Positions 1-7,744 of a stretch of DNA of 18,653 nucleotides are shown in pieces (within the stretch, counting starts at the first letter, position 1; the number at the start of each line of letters is the position of its first letter). The stretch spans positions 1,579 to 20,231 of the forward strand of contig DBZY01000059.1 of the NCBI GenBank assembly GCA_002311835.1, given 5' to 3'. Origin of the DNA: Proteobacteria bacterium UBA1148 (GTDB taxonomy: Bacteria; Pseudomonadota; Gammaproteobacteria; Steroidobacterales; Rariloculaceae). Below the pieces are notes generated by a model. That model ran no database searches. It was not told the origin of the DNA and worked only from the letters and a program-made list of their open reading frames with translations. A program made the translations under genes and the position numbers.

Positions 1-696
1 ATTTATCATCCACCAGTCGCAGATCCCACTACGGGAATCATGTATGCATCACACAGACGCAGTTGCGGTGCTCCCGGCACCCTGAATCAAAGTGGGGAAC
101 GGATGTGGTTTCTCGTACCCACAGGGGGAGTGGATGTGGAGAGAACAGAGTTTGCTGGAATATCTGCGGAGAGCTGGAGGGGACGTGAGCGTGTGACGCC
201 CACCACAGGCACTACAGTAGCAGCATGGGGGCCTGGTGGCCCTTCTTTAGGCCGCCTGCCGCTAATCGAAGGCCTACCAGTCTATAAACCCCTGTACCAA
301 GGCCTTGCCGCTTATGACATGAACACGGGTGAAAAGCTCTGGGACGTTCTAGTTGGGCAGACCCCGGATAACATCAGGAATCATCCTCTTCTAGCCGGAG
401 TGAAGGTCCCTAATACTGGTGGGACCGGTCACTCTATCCAGATGGTCGTCGGCGACCTCCTAGTACAAACCACGGAGGAGCTGAGAGGAGATACCGAGGT
501 AAATGAAAACGGTATGCCTCTCCTGCATGCACGCGATAAACAGACAGGCGAAATCCTAGCAAGTGCTGAACTCCCTATACCCGGTGAGTACGGGATGATG
601 ACTTACATGTTCGAGGGAAAGCAGTACATTGTGCTGCAGGCTGGTAGCGCAAAACGTCGCCAACCAGGCTCACTGGTAGCTCTAACCCTTCCCTAA
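1..696 (+). CDS. PQQ-dependent dehydrogenase (quinoprotein), C-terminal part, 5' truncated
   Basis: The frame is open from the first base and ends at TAA 694-696, giving 231 residues of a larger protein. It reads as the C-terminal blades of a PQQ-binding beta-propeller dehydrogenase of the membrane/periplasmic glucose- or alcohol-dehydrogenase type. Seen in the sequence: a GLAAYDMNTGEKLW blade repeat, then a TPDNIRNHPLL segment and an IPNTG-like turn (KVPNTGGTGHS), a second repeat (LLHARDKQTGEILASAELP), and the closing GMMTYMFEGKQYIVLQAGS strand that is typical of this family's end. Family members oxidise a sugar or alcohol in the periplasm and pass electrons to ubiquinone or a cytochrome. 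The substrate cannot be told from this fragment. An ATG at 40 is internal and should not be taken as the start. A DUF6152 gene follows 167 bases downstream on the same strand. Confidence 0.85.
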   Translation: MYHPPVADPTTGIMYASHRRSCGAPGTLNQSGERMWFLVPTGGVDVERTEFAGISAESWRGRERVTPTTGTTVAAWGPGGPSLGRLPLIEGLPVYKPLYQGLAAYDMNTGEKLWDVLVGQTPDNIRNHPLLAGVKVPNTGGTGHSIQMVVGDLLVQTTEELRGDTEVNENGMPLLHARDKQTGEILASAELPIPGEYGMMTYMFEGKQYIVLQAGSAKRRQPGSLVALTLP

Positions 697-863
697 AATA
701 TAATTCCGTGAGTTCTCTCTAGGACAGGCAGCACCTTACTTCTACGCTGCAAAACGCTACCGAATACCGTTAACATCAACGTATTAGAGTGTAATAATCG
801 CCTTCTGGAGCAAGGGGCCAGAAGTCCAATTTCTCATAACATATTAATCAGGAAAACTATGCC
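697..863 (+). promoter_or_regulatory. Intergenic spacer with a 7-bp hairpin
   Basis: This 167-base gap separates the PQQ dehydrogenase and DUF6152 genes. CTTCTGG at 802-808 and CCAGAAG at 818-824 are perfect inverted repeats around a 9-base loop. No T-run follows, so it is not a convincing intrinsic terminator and may be a weak regulatory hairpin or chance. GTTAAC occurs at 769-774. The AGGAAA at 850-855 is a reasonable ribosome binding site for the ATG at 864, with an 8-base gap. I see no clear -35/-10 pair. Confidence 0.3.
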
Positions 864-2003
864 ATGACGTTGATTTTGTCCAAAGTGCTGAGCAGGCCGA
901 GGCGAGCAACCTGGGGCCTCTTCGGATTTCTGCTGGCCTCTGGCCAGATCGCCGCACACCATGGCACACGGATTTCATATGATTTGACGAATCCGACCCA
1001 AATAACAGGAATTCTCACGGAATACGCCTGGAAAAATCCGCACGTCAGTTTGTTCTTTGACGTGACTAATGAAGGGGGCGATGTTGTTAATTGGGGCGGG
1101 GAAATGGGCAGTCCTGCAACCCTGACACGGTCCAGATGGACCCGAACAACGCTAAAACCAGGGGATGAGATTACGTTTACCATCTTCCCCTCCCGAGCAG
1201 GCGCGAATGTTGGCGAGGTCAGTCGAACCGATCCGTTTTTTGCCAATGGTGTACGGCTATCACTATCGGCGAACGATCCAGCATGGTTGCTGGAAGGTGA
1301 AACACTCGCGCCTACGGAAGCCGTCCCGGCGCCTCAAGACGTTGAGTACGACCCTCACGATTTGACCGGAATCTGGGCCAGCTTCATTGGGCCACGACGC
1401 TCAGTCACAGGCCAAGAACCGGCACCAATGACATCAAAAGGTCAAGCTAAATACAACTCACAGCTGCCTTCATACGGACCGCGAGCCATTCCTCCGGCCC
1501 TGGGTAACGATCCAGCAGGAGAATGCAATCCACCGGGCATAACACGCGCGCTACTGTCCATAAGCCCGTTTGAGTTCGTACAAGGCTCCGGCAAACTCAT
1601 TCAACTCTTCGAGGGTGGACGAACATGGCGCGATATCTGGGTAGACGGTCGAGAATTCCCTGAAGAACAAGACCCGCGTTGGCTTGGGTACTCCTTAGGC
1701 TCTTGGCAGGGAGATACGCTCGTTGTCGAAACGACGGGCTTTGATGATAGAACTTGGCTCGACTCTTACGCTAATCCACACAGTGCCGCCATGCGTCTCG
1801 TGGAACGTTGGCGGCGTACCGCCCATGACACCCTAGAGCTAGATATGACCATCTACGATCCAGAAATCTATACAGCTCCCGTCGTAGTTGAAACAAAACC
1901 CTACGCTTTGCAGCCCGCTCGTGAGATGCAAGAAGTTTTCTGTGCGCCTGCGGATGAAGGCTCCTTCAACGAGAGAATCAGAAATCCTGCTGGGGGTCTT
2001 TAG
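864..2003 (+). CDS. Exported DUF6152-type protein with long C-terminal domain
   Basis: This is a 379-residue protein of unknown function. A signal peptide covers about residues 1-31 (long basic n-region, core WGLFGFLLASGQIAA), with likely cleavage just before His32-His33. Residues 32-110 form a DUF6152-like domain: HHG, then YAWKNPH (NPH 58-60), a WGGEMGS strand and an RWTRTTLKPGD turn, which is the usual family pattern. The C-terminal 200 residues form a second domain seen with or without DUF6152 in environmental bacteria. It shows PFEFVQ, WVDGREFP, GYSLGSWQGDTLVVETTGFDDRTW and a late YDPEIYTAPV. The mature protein has only two cysteines, in GECNPPG and EVFCAP, which could form a disulfide in the periplasm. 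The ATG at 864 is preferred because of the AGGAAA upstream; an ATG at 859 opens only two codons. Family and export are well supported, function is not known. Confidence 0.75.
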   Translation: MTLILSKVLSRPRRATWGLFGFLLASGQIAAHHGTRISYDLTNPTQITGILTEYAWKNPHVSLFFDVTNEGGDVVNWGGEMGSPATLTRSRWTRTTLKPGDEITFTIFPSRAGANVGEVSRTDPFFANGVRLSLSANDPAWLLEGETLAPTEAVPAPQDVEYDPHDLTGIWASFIGPRRSVTGQEPAPMTSKGQAKYNSQLPSYGPRAIPPALGNDPAGECNPPGITRALLSISPFEFVQGSGKLIQLFEGGRTWRDIWVDGREFPEEQDPRWLGYSLGSWQGDTLVVETTGFDDRTWLDSYANPHSAAMRLVERWRRTAHDTLELDMTIYDPEIYTAPVVVETKPYALQPAREMQEVFCAPADEGSFNERIRNPAGGL

Positions 2004-2025
2004 TAAACGCAGTAAAAGCGAAGCA

Positions 2026-2117
2026 GACTCGGTCTTTTGCTGCATCTGTGCCCACCGGAACCAGCGAAGTTTAAGCTCCCGTTAGCTAGGAAAATTTATC
2101 TGATCGCAGACCGAGTC
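2026..2117. repeat. Perfect 10-bp inverted repeat in convergent intergenic region
   Basis: GACTCGGTCT at 2026-2035 and its reverse complement AGACCGAGTC at 2108-2117 lie 72 bases apart between the ends of two convergent genes, the second arm touching the stop codon of the amidohydrolase gene. It could close a long stem-loop at the transcript ends. There is no T-run to make it a standard terminator, so its role is open. Confidence 0.35.
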
Positions 2118-3777
2118 ATACGCCGTTTGCAGTGTTGCCGCGGCCCAAGAGCGGGCGTCCCGGCCGGGCACCCGTGTGTTCGCTATCATCGATAACGAGA
2201 ACGCCGTTTACAATCGTATAGTGCACACCCTCAGCATAGGACTTTGGGTTATCGAAAGAATTCGTGTGACGTACTGTCGATGGATCAAAAATTGCGAGAT
2301 CTGCTGCAAGCCCTTCGCGAATCTGCCCCCGATCAGACAAACCGAGTATCTGTGCCGGAAGTGATGTCATCTTACGCACAGCATCCTCTAGAGAAAGCAC
2401 TCTTTCCTCGCGCACGTAATGTCCAAGCACACGTACGTTTGACCCAAAATATCGAGGATGCGGCAACCCGGGATAGTTCTCCATATTGATCGCCTGGCCA
2501 TCGCTTGCCACCGCAACCCACGGCTGCTGCATAACTAGCCTCACATCCTCTTCCGACATCGTGTGAAACAGCCCACGAATACGCCCGTTCTCCTCCGCCA
2601 TTAAATCTAGGCATGTATCGGCAGGATCAGAGTCGCCACGTAACTGCGCAATCTCTCTAATACTCATCCCCTCATATTCCGTTCTTTGGGTATGTGCGGC
2701 GTAACCAAGCACTATTCCATCCCAGCCACCATGTTCCTCAGACCAAGTGTGGAAGTCTGGATCAGACTTGATACGTTCACGTGCAGCCGGATCATTGAGT
2801 CGTTGTGCAAAGACCTCTGGGCCGCCTTCTCTCGCCCAAAGCGGAAAAATCTCGGCCCAACCATGGTTCATCGCAGTGTACGGATATTGGTTAGCCGTGA
2901 TATCGAGTCCGCGTGCACGAGCCGCTTCGATCTGATCAATAAATTTTCTTATCGTCCCCCAGTTTTCCTGGGAGCGTACTTTCAGGTGAAAAGTGTGCAC
3001 CGGAATCTGTGCTTCCTCGGCTATGCGGAAGGCAGCATTAAGTTCTGCCTCCTGTTCGAATCCTTCGCTACCGGTGTGAGAGGTAAAATTACCCCCATAC
3101 TGTGCAACCACCTTAGCAAGCTCTATTACCTCGTTGATATGAGCAGGACCGCCGCTGGGAAATTCGCTGGCCATGCCCCAGGCCCCTTGCTCCATTGAAC
3201 GTGCCGTGACCTGTCTCATCTGTTCAAGTTCGGCAGGTGTCGCTGGGCCCTCTTTGTAACCCATTACGGCGCGGCGAATCTGGTTATATGAGACATATGC
3301 GATGAGGTTCATCGAAATGCCATCTTGCATCAGCTCTGAGAAGTAGTCCGTGAAGGTTTCCCAAGACCGGCCCTCGGCCGGGTCATTAGCTGGCGCGACA
3401 GACTCACCCTCCCCAATCACCTCAAGCGTCACACCCTGACGAAGCTTACTCTCACCATTCCCATCAGTGAGCAAAGCATTCGTGGAATGCCCGTGTAGAT
3501 CGATAAAGCCCGGGGCCACAACAAGACCGGTGGCATCAATTACACGACGTGCCGACGCGTCTCGAATTACGCCCACCTCAGCGATAAGACCTTCCCGAAT
3601 TGCAACGTCTCCGGAGAACCAAGGATTCCCGGTACCATCAATGATGCGTCCACCGCGGATAATCAAATCGTATTCGGACGATGATGATTGCTGCGCGCTG
3701 GATAGCAAAGGGAAAATAGCTGTGAACGTGGTGAGCACCACAACGACCCAGAGAAACCGAAAACGTCGTTTCAACAT
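2116..3777 (-). CDS. Exported amidohydrolase, N-acyl-D-amino-acid deacylase family
   Basis: The product has 553 residues and belongs to the metal-dependent amidohydrolases related to D-aminoacylase, which hydrolyse amide bonds of N-acyl-D-amino acids; related members act on other cyclic or acyl amides. Residues 1-29 look like a signal peptide (MLKRRFRF, hydrophobic core, LLSSAQQ), so it probably works outside the cytoplasm. The metal-site pattern is visible: GFIDLHGHS (His95, His97), SHTGSEG (His234), HTFHLKV (His264) and ASDGQ (Asp426). The stretch after QGVT reads EVIGEGES, where classical D-aminoacylases have a GNCG cysteine ligand, so this is the Cys-less subgroup and the exact substrate is uncertain. 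The start at 3777 is chosen over an ATG 16 codons upstream because a strong purine-rich Shine-Dalgarno lies at 3778-3789. RmuC is 202 bases upstream on the same strand, so a separate promoter is possible. Confidence 0.85.
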   Translation of the reverse strand: MLKRRFRFLWVVVVLTTFTAIFPLLSSAQQSSSSEYDLIIRGGRIIDGTGNPWFSGDVAIREGLIAEVGVIRDASARRVIDATGLVVAPGFIDLHGHSTNALLTDGNGESKLRQGVTLEVIGEGESVAPANDPAEGRSWETFTDYFSELMQDGISMNLIAYVSYNQIRRAVMGYKEGPATPAELEQMRQVTARSMEQGAWGMASEFPSGGPAHINEVIELAKVVAQYGGNFTSHTGSEGFEQEAELNAAFRIAEEAQIPVHTFHLKVRSQENWGTIRKFIDQIEAARARGLDITANQYPYTAMNHGWAEIFPLWAREGGPEVFAQRLNDPAARERIKSDPDFHTWSEEHGGWDGIVLGYAAHTQRTEYEGMSIREIAQLRGDSDPADTCLDLMAEENGRIRGLFHTMSEEDVRLVMQQPWVAVASDGQAINMENYPGLPHPRYFGSNVRVLGHYVREERVLSLEDAVRKMTSLPAQILGLSDRGQIREGLAADLAIFDPSTVRHTNSFDNPKSYAEGVHYTIVNGVLVIDDSEHTGARPGRPLLGRGNTANGV

Positions 3778-3789
3778 CCTTCCTCCTCC
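3778..3789 (-). promoter_or_regulatory. Strong ribosome binding site fixing the amidohydrolase start
   Basis: Read on the minus strand the bases are GGAGGAGGAAGG, ending directly at the ATG at 3777. The GGAGG cores lie at normal spacing. This excludes the longer 569-residue reading that begins at 3825. Confidence 0.75.
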
Positions 3790-3979
3790 GCAAGAATATC
3801 TGCACACATGGGCTATAGAGTACATAAAATCAATTATATATGGTGGTTATAATTATTTACCTACTCGATGGCTATGAGGATCTATCCAAAAGACGGACAC
3901 GTATATTAAATAATGAAGGTCGCTCTTATTTTTTAATTTCAAACTGTTGTCTGCACAACCTCGTTGGAGACTCGATCTC
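3790..3979 (-). promoter_or_regulatory. AT-rich spacer between rmuC and the amidohydrolase; possible promoter and small hairpins
   Basis: This is one of the longer gaps in the ten-gene minus-strand run. Just after the rmuC stop a 5-bp hairpin GGAGA/TCTCC spans 3966-3980 and another, GTTGT/ACAAC, spans 3946-3959. Neither is followed by a U-tract in the minus direction, so they are poor intrinsic terminators. Near 3833-3838 the minus strand reads TATAAT within AT-rich sequence, a possible -10 box, but I see no good -35 partner. A promoter for the downstream amidohydrolase is plausible and unproven. Confidence 0.25.
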
Positions 3980-5380
3980 CTAACCTTTCTCAGTAGCCGC
4001 TGGCCCCTCACCCGGATTACCCAGTTGTGGCAGTTCGCTACCTGCTTTTTCGACCAATTCCGCTGATAATGTTTTACTGGTTTTGGCGCCTAGCTTTTTA
4101 AGCTTATCGGCACGAGTTACCAGATTACCCCTACCGGTAGTGAGTTTTTTGTGAGAGTCCTCATAGGACTCCTTAGCCTGATCAATGCGTTTGCCCACGG
4201 ATTCAAATACTGAGACAAAGCGCGCGAAGTTATCGTAAATACCACCAGCCTGCTTGGCAATCTCCAGCGCGTTCTGGTTCTGGCGCTCAGTCCTCCAAAT
4301 ATTCCCGATAAGCCGCAGAGTTATCATAAGTAAGTTTGGCGATACCAGACCGATATTTCTCTCGATCGCAAAGTCAAAAATATCTGGCGCTTCGCTCAAT
4401 GCTAGAGAAAGAGCGGGTTCATTTGGAATAAAGACCAGCACAAAGTCTAAAGATGCGTGCCCAACTAAATCTTGATAATTCTTCTTACTAAGCTTCGAAA
4501 TATGACTACGCACAGAATTGGCATGCTGAGCTGACGCCAAAGCGCGATTTTTATCCGTTTCTGAATTCACCCATCGCTCGTAGGCAGTAAGCGAGACCTT
4601 TGCATCAAGCACGATCACCTTGTTCTCCGGGAGGAACAAAAGAACGTCGGGACGAATAATCTTGCCGTCTTCAGTTTTCTTACTTTCTTGCACTTCATAT
4701 TCTCGACCGCGTACAAGGCCGGACTTCTCAAGTACGGTTTCGAGGATCATTTCACCCCAAGTTCCCTGGGTTTTCGTATCTCCCTTAAGTGCTCGAGTTA
4801 GGCCATCAGCGCTATTGCTGAGCGCGAGCCCCATATTAAGTATGTGCTGGAGCTCGGAACGCACTTTCTGCCTTTCCTTAGCATCTTCTTCCCGTGCGCT
4901 GTGAATTGTCTTATCAAACTTCTCAAGCTTATCTTTGAGTGGACCAAACAATCCTTTACTTTCCTCGGTAAGCTTCTCACTCTTCTCATCAAGAATTTTA
5001 TCGGCTAAAACCGCGAACTTATTTGAGAATGACTTTTCGGCATCCGCAAACATCTTTAATTTTTCAGCTGAATGTTTACGTTCATTTTCAAGTTCTTTTT
5101 CTAGAACCTTTTCGTTTTGACGGGCCTCTTCAAGCTGATCTCGCAGCTCCTCCGCCTTATCATGAGCGGTCTGCAAACTCTTCTCCAAACCTGGGATATT
5201 GGCCGACTTCTCCTTCAAAGCCGCAAGCTGTTTCTCAACCCCCAGGTATCGTTCCAACCCAATCCCACCTGAAACGGTTTTTTGGCGTATCCACCACAAC
5301 GCAATGACAACCGCCAGAAAAACGGCGCCCCCACCGATTAACGATAGGAGAATCACACCTTCAACCGCTGATGCCCACAT
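3980..5380 (-). CDS. rmuC: DNA recombination protein RmuC
   Basis: The product has 466 residues and full family architecture. Residues 7-30 are one transmembrane segment (VILLSLIGGGAVFLAVVIAL), residues about 45-115 are a charged coiled coil, and residues 200-400 are the RmuC nuclease-like core. Seen motifs are GTWGEMILETVLEKSGL from 206, RPDVLLFLPE (Asp245) and VIVLDAKVSL (Asp259, Lys261), matching the PD-(D/E)XK-like pattern of the family. RmuC limits inversions and other rearrangements at short inverted repeats in E. coli and is membrane-anchored; its biochemistry is poorly known. The gene starts only 30 bases after the stop of the exported amidohydrolase upstream, so it is probably co-transcribed with catabolic genes, which is an unusual setting. 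No good Shine-Dalgarno precedes the ATG at 5380; no nearer in-frame Met exists before the coiled coil. Confidence 0.95.
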   Translation of the reverse strand: MWASAVEGVILLSLIGGGAVFLAVVIALWWIRQKTVSGGIGLERYLGVEKQLAALKEKSANIPGLEKSLQTAHDKAEELRDQLEEARQNEKVLEKELENERKHSAEKLKMFADAEKSFSNKFAVLADKILDEKSEKLTEESKGLFGPLKDKLEKFDKTIHSAREEDAKERQKVRSELQHILNMGLALSNSADGLTRALKGDTKTQGTWGEMILETVLEKSGLVRGREYEVQESKKTEDGKIIRPDVLLFLPENKVIVLDAKVSLTAYERWVNSETDKNRALASAQHANSVRSHISKLSKKNYQDLVGHASLDFVLVFIPNEPALSLALSEAPDIFDFAIERNIGLVSPNLLMITLRLIGNIWRTERQNQNALEIAKQAGGIYDNFARFVSVFESVGKRIDQAKESYEDSHKKLTTGRGNLVTRADKLKKLGAKTSKTLSAELVEKAGSELPQLGNPGEGPAATEKG

Positions 5381-5410
5381 AATATTTTTTACTCATCCCA
5401 CAAATCAATA

Positions 5411-7114
5411 CTACTCGGGCGGCTTTTTGAATACGACCTGTCCACCCACCATTGTTAACTCGACATCGGCATCCCGGATGCACTCCGCGGGGCAGGTCAT
5501 GATGTCATCAGAAAGGATAACGAGATCTGCGAGCTTGCCTACCTCAATAGATCCTTTGATCTCTTCTTCAAAGGTGAGATACGCATTATTTATTGTTATC
5601 AGACGAACTGCCTCTTCGCGCGTGATCTTTTGATCAATGCCAAATGGTCCCCCGCTGATCGTATCTCTAGTGACAAAATGGTATATCACCCACAAAGGTG
5701 GGTACGGCACGACTGATGCGTCTGTGCCGCCCGAAATAAGGATGTTCTCGTCAAGGTAGGCGCGTACCGGTGTGGTCCATTCAGCACGTTCACGGCCCCA
5801 GTATTTCTCGAGACTCGGACCAGCCACATAGAGATGATTTTGTGCTGAAATCACTACCCCCAAGTCTCGAATCCTTGGGAACTGGTCTGTCGCCGGGAGA
5901 AACCCATGCTCAATTGTCCAGCGCCGGTCCACTATGGAACGCTCTGCGTTTGCTGTCTCGTAAGCATCCAGGACAAGGTCCATTCCTGCATCACCAACCG
6001 CGTGCGTTGATACTGACCAGCCAAGTCGGTTCAATTCCTGAACCACTGGTACATAAACTTCGCGTGGAATGGTATTAATCCCGTAATAGGTACCGCCCCG
6101 ATCCCACGGCTCAGCATAAGGTTCGCGCATCCAACCACCTTCGAAACCTCCATCGACACCAATTTTCACGCCACCGTTTCTAACCCACTCATCCCCTTCT
6201 CTTGGTGTTACACCCCAGGCATGAAGCATTTCTCTTACCGCATCGGGACCAATTGCTGAGGCCACACGAGGTCGTAGTAGGTGCGTGATACGCATCGTCA
6301 GCACGCCCCGACGCCGCATCTCCTGAAGCAATCGATATTCCTCAACTGGACCACCGGGATGCCGGATGCTGGTAAGACCAACCGCATGAAGCGTGTTGTA
6401 GTCAGCAATCCGCTCTGCGATCTGCTCATCAAGTGTTTTTTCTTCTACTGACGGGAGCTCCACCAATAACCGCGCTCGATCCACAAGCTCCCCGTTCAAA
6501 CTCCCGTCTGGATAACGGCTGATGTGCCCACCAATAGGCTCCGATGTGGATTCATCGATATTCCATTGGGCCAGCGCAAGACTATTCAAAATATATTCGT
6601 GACCACCACGTACAACGACTACAGGGTTAGCAGGCGCAGCTGCATCAAGATCCCGACGTAATGGGAGCCGTTGTTCATCAAGTTGTGCTTCGTGCCAGTC
6701 CCTGTTGGTTAGAATAAGCTCGCCTGGGCTGCTTTGCTGCGCCCGTTGTGCAATAGCGTCAAACGCACCCTGTAGCGTCCGTACGCGGGATAAATCAACT
6801 CCGGGACCTCCACCCACGTTATGAATATGGTTGTCCATAAGTCCAGGTAGAACTGTACTATCGGCAAGATCTATCTCAGTGGTCTCAGCACCGGAAAGCG
6901 CTCGAACAGAATCATTAGAGCCCACAGCCGAAAAATAACTACCGGTAATCGCGATTGCTTCCGCGTAGGAGAAGTTTTCATCAACTGTTACAACATTGCC
7001 GTTATAAAAAATTACATCTGGCGCAGGCGGCTGTGTGCTCCCTGGGCGGACACCAAGCAGATTTATGAAAAGGCTCCAACCAAGCAGCGCTCCGCGTGTA
7101 AACACTTTATTCAT
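5411..7114 (-). CDS. Exported amidohydrolase family protein, YtcJ-type (amidohydrolase 3)
   Basis: The product has 567 residues and is a metal-dependent hydrolase of the amidohydrolase-3/YtcJ group. A signal peptide is visible at residues 1-28 (MNKVFTRG, hydrophobic core, RPGSTQ). Catalytic signatures are in order: GLMDNHIHN (His96, His98), a VKIGVDGG strand (Lys317, candidate carboxylated lysine), STHAVGD (His371), IEHG (His403) and GGTDASV (Asp465). YtcJ-type enzymes hydrolyse amides, esters or formyl groups on poorly defined substrates, so no substrate is given here. The start at 7114 is used because the signal peptide begins there; a 73-residue upstream extension would run into the RidA gene and has no family-like sequence. 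It lies 46 bases after the exported RidA gene and 30 bases before rmuC on the same strand, suggesting one transcript. Confidence 0.85.
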   Translation of the reverse strand: MNKVFTRGALLGWSLFINLLGVRPGSTQPPAPDVIFYNGNVVTVDENFSYAEAIAITGSYFSAVGSNDSVRALSGAETTEIDLADSTVLPGLMDNHIHNVGGGPGVDLSRVRTLQGAFDAIAQRAQQSSPGELILTNRDWHEAQLDEQRLPLRRDLDAAAPANPVVVVRGGHEYILNSLALAQWNIDESTSEPIGGHISRYPDGSLNGELVDRARLLVELPSVEEKTLDEQIAERIADYNTLHAVGLTSIRHPGGPVEEYRLLQEMRRRGVLTMRITHLLRPRVASAIGPDAVREMLHAWGVTPREGDEWVRNGGVKIGVDGGFEGGWMREPYAEPWDRGGTYYGINTIPREVYVPVVQELNRLGWSVSTHAVGDAGMDLVLDAYETANAERSIVDRRWTIEHGFLPATDQFPRIRDLGVVISAQNHLYVAGPSLEKYWGRERAEWTTPVRAYLDENILISGGTDASVVPYPPLWVIYHFVTRDTISGGPFGIDQKITREEAVRLITINNAYLTFEEEIKGSIEVGKLADLVILSDDIMTCPAECIRDADVELTMVGGQVVFKKPPE

Positions 7115-7160
7115 TATGCTTACCAATATCTTTTTTGATATTAATTTGGGTGGTTGATAT

Positions 7161-7616
7161 TCACCTTTTGACTGCGATGCCCTGCACCTCAAAACGTGCG
7201 TCAAACAACAAAGTACCCACACCAATGAATGCACGCGCCGGGTATTCTTGCGTAAAGAACGTCCGATAAACGTCGTTAAACGCCTGATAATGTGCCACGT
7301 CAGAGCAGAAGACCTGGACGGACACGATATCATCCATCGTCATGCCAGCCGCTTCGACACTACGCTTAATCGCATTCAAAACGTTGCGTGCCTCATCGGC
7401 AGGATCATCTGGCACTTCTAAATTTTCATCAAGGCCAATTGATCCTGCTAGATAGAGTGTATCCCCGATCAATACAGCGCCACTGTAAGGGGGAACATTC
7501 GCGTCAGTCGCCGAGCGGCCGTCAATGTATATCCGTGAATCCTGTGCATGCGCGTTGATCGAAGCCACTGTGGCCAATACAAGCGTGAAAAGTGTTACTA
7601 CATTTCGTATATTCAT
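7161..7616 (-). CDS. RidA/YjgF/UK114 family protein with a signal peptide (periplasmic RidA-like deaminase)
   Basis: The product has 151 residues. Residues 1-24 are a clear signal peptide (MNIRNVVTLFTLVLATVASINAHA), followed by a full RidA domain of about 125 residues with VPPYSGAVLIGDTLYLAGSI and the closing YPARAFIGVGTLLFDARFEVQGIAVKR region (28-residue C-terminus). Classical RidA hydrolyses reactive enamine/imine intermediates made by PLP enzymes. The residues matching E. coli Arg105 and Glu120 are kept as Arg128 and Glu143 by alignment of the C-terminal motif, so an active deaminase is plausible. Family members are usually cytoplasmic; the signal peptide is the unusual point. A ribosome binding site AGAGGT precedes the ATG at 7616. 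The exported amidohydrolase follows 46 bases later, so the two may act together on an amine- or amide-containing compound. Confidence 0.85.
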   Translation of the reverse strand: MNIRNVVTLFTLVLATVASINAHAQDSRIYIDGRSATDANVPPYSGAVLIGDTLYLAGSIGLDENLEVPDDPADEARNVLNAIKRSVEAAGMTMDDIVSVQVFCSDVAHYQAFNDVYRTFFTQEYPARAFIGVGTLLFDARFEVQGIAVKR

Positions 7617-7713
7617 TTTTATAACCTCTTTATCGAATTTCTATTTAGCAGGCTGTTGTATTTTCTGCTCATTCGCCGGATTTGAATACGCTTTGAGTCT
7701 CATATGTCTGGAT

Positions 7714-7726
7714 ATTAACTGTTAAT
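7714..7726. promoter_or_regulatory. 13-base palindrome upstream of exported RidA (operator-like)
   Basis: ATTAACTGTTAAT is a perfect palindrome around a central T, in the 128-base gap between the AhpD-like gene and the RidA gene. It is shaped like a repressor or activator half-site pair. It is short and AT-rich, so chance is not excluded. Confidence 0.3.
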
Positions 7727-7744
7727 CAATCTCCGCATGCTTAT

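Noticed and set aside
857..1246. A 129-codon open frame on the minus strand
   Set aside because: It is antisense to the DUF6152 gene and reads as low-information sequence.
2686..3198. A 170-codon open frame on the plus strand
   Set aside because: It is antisense to the well-supported amidohydrolase and has no recognisable domain or binding site.
3946..3980. Two small hairpins as an rmuC terminator
   Set aside because: Stems are only 5 bp and no U-tract follows in the minus direction.
7115..7333. A 73-residue N-terminal extension of the YtcJ-type amidohydrolase
   Set aside because: It runs into the RidA gene, has no family-like sequence, and the signal peptide starts cleanly at 7114.
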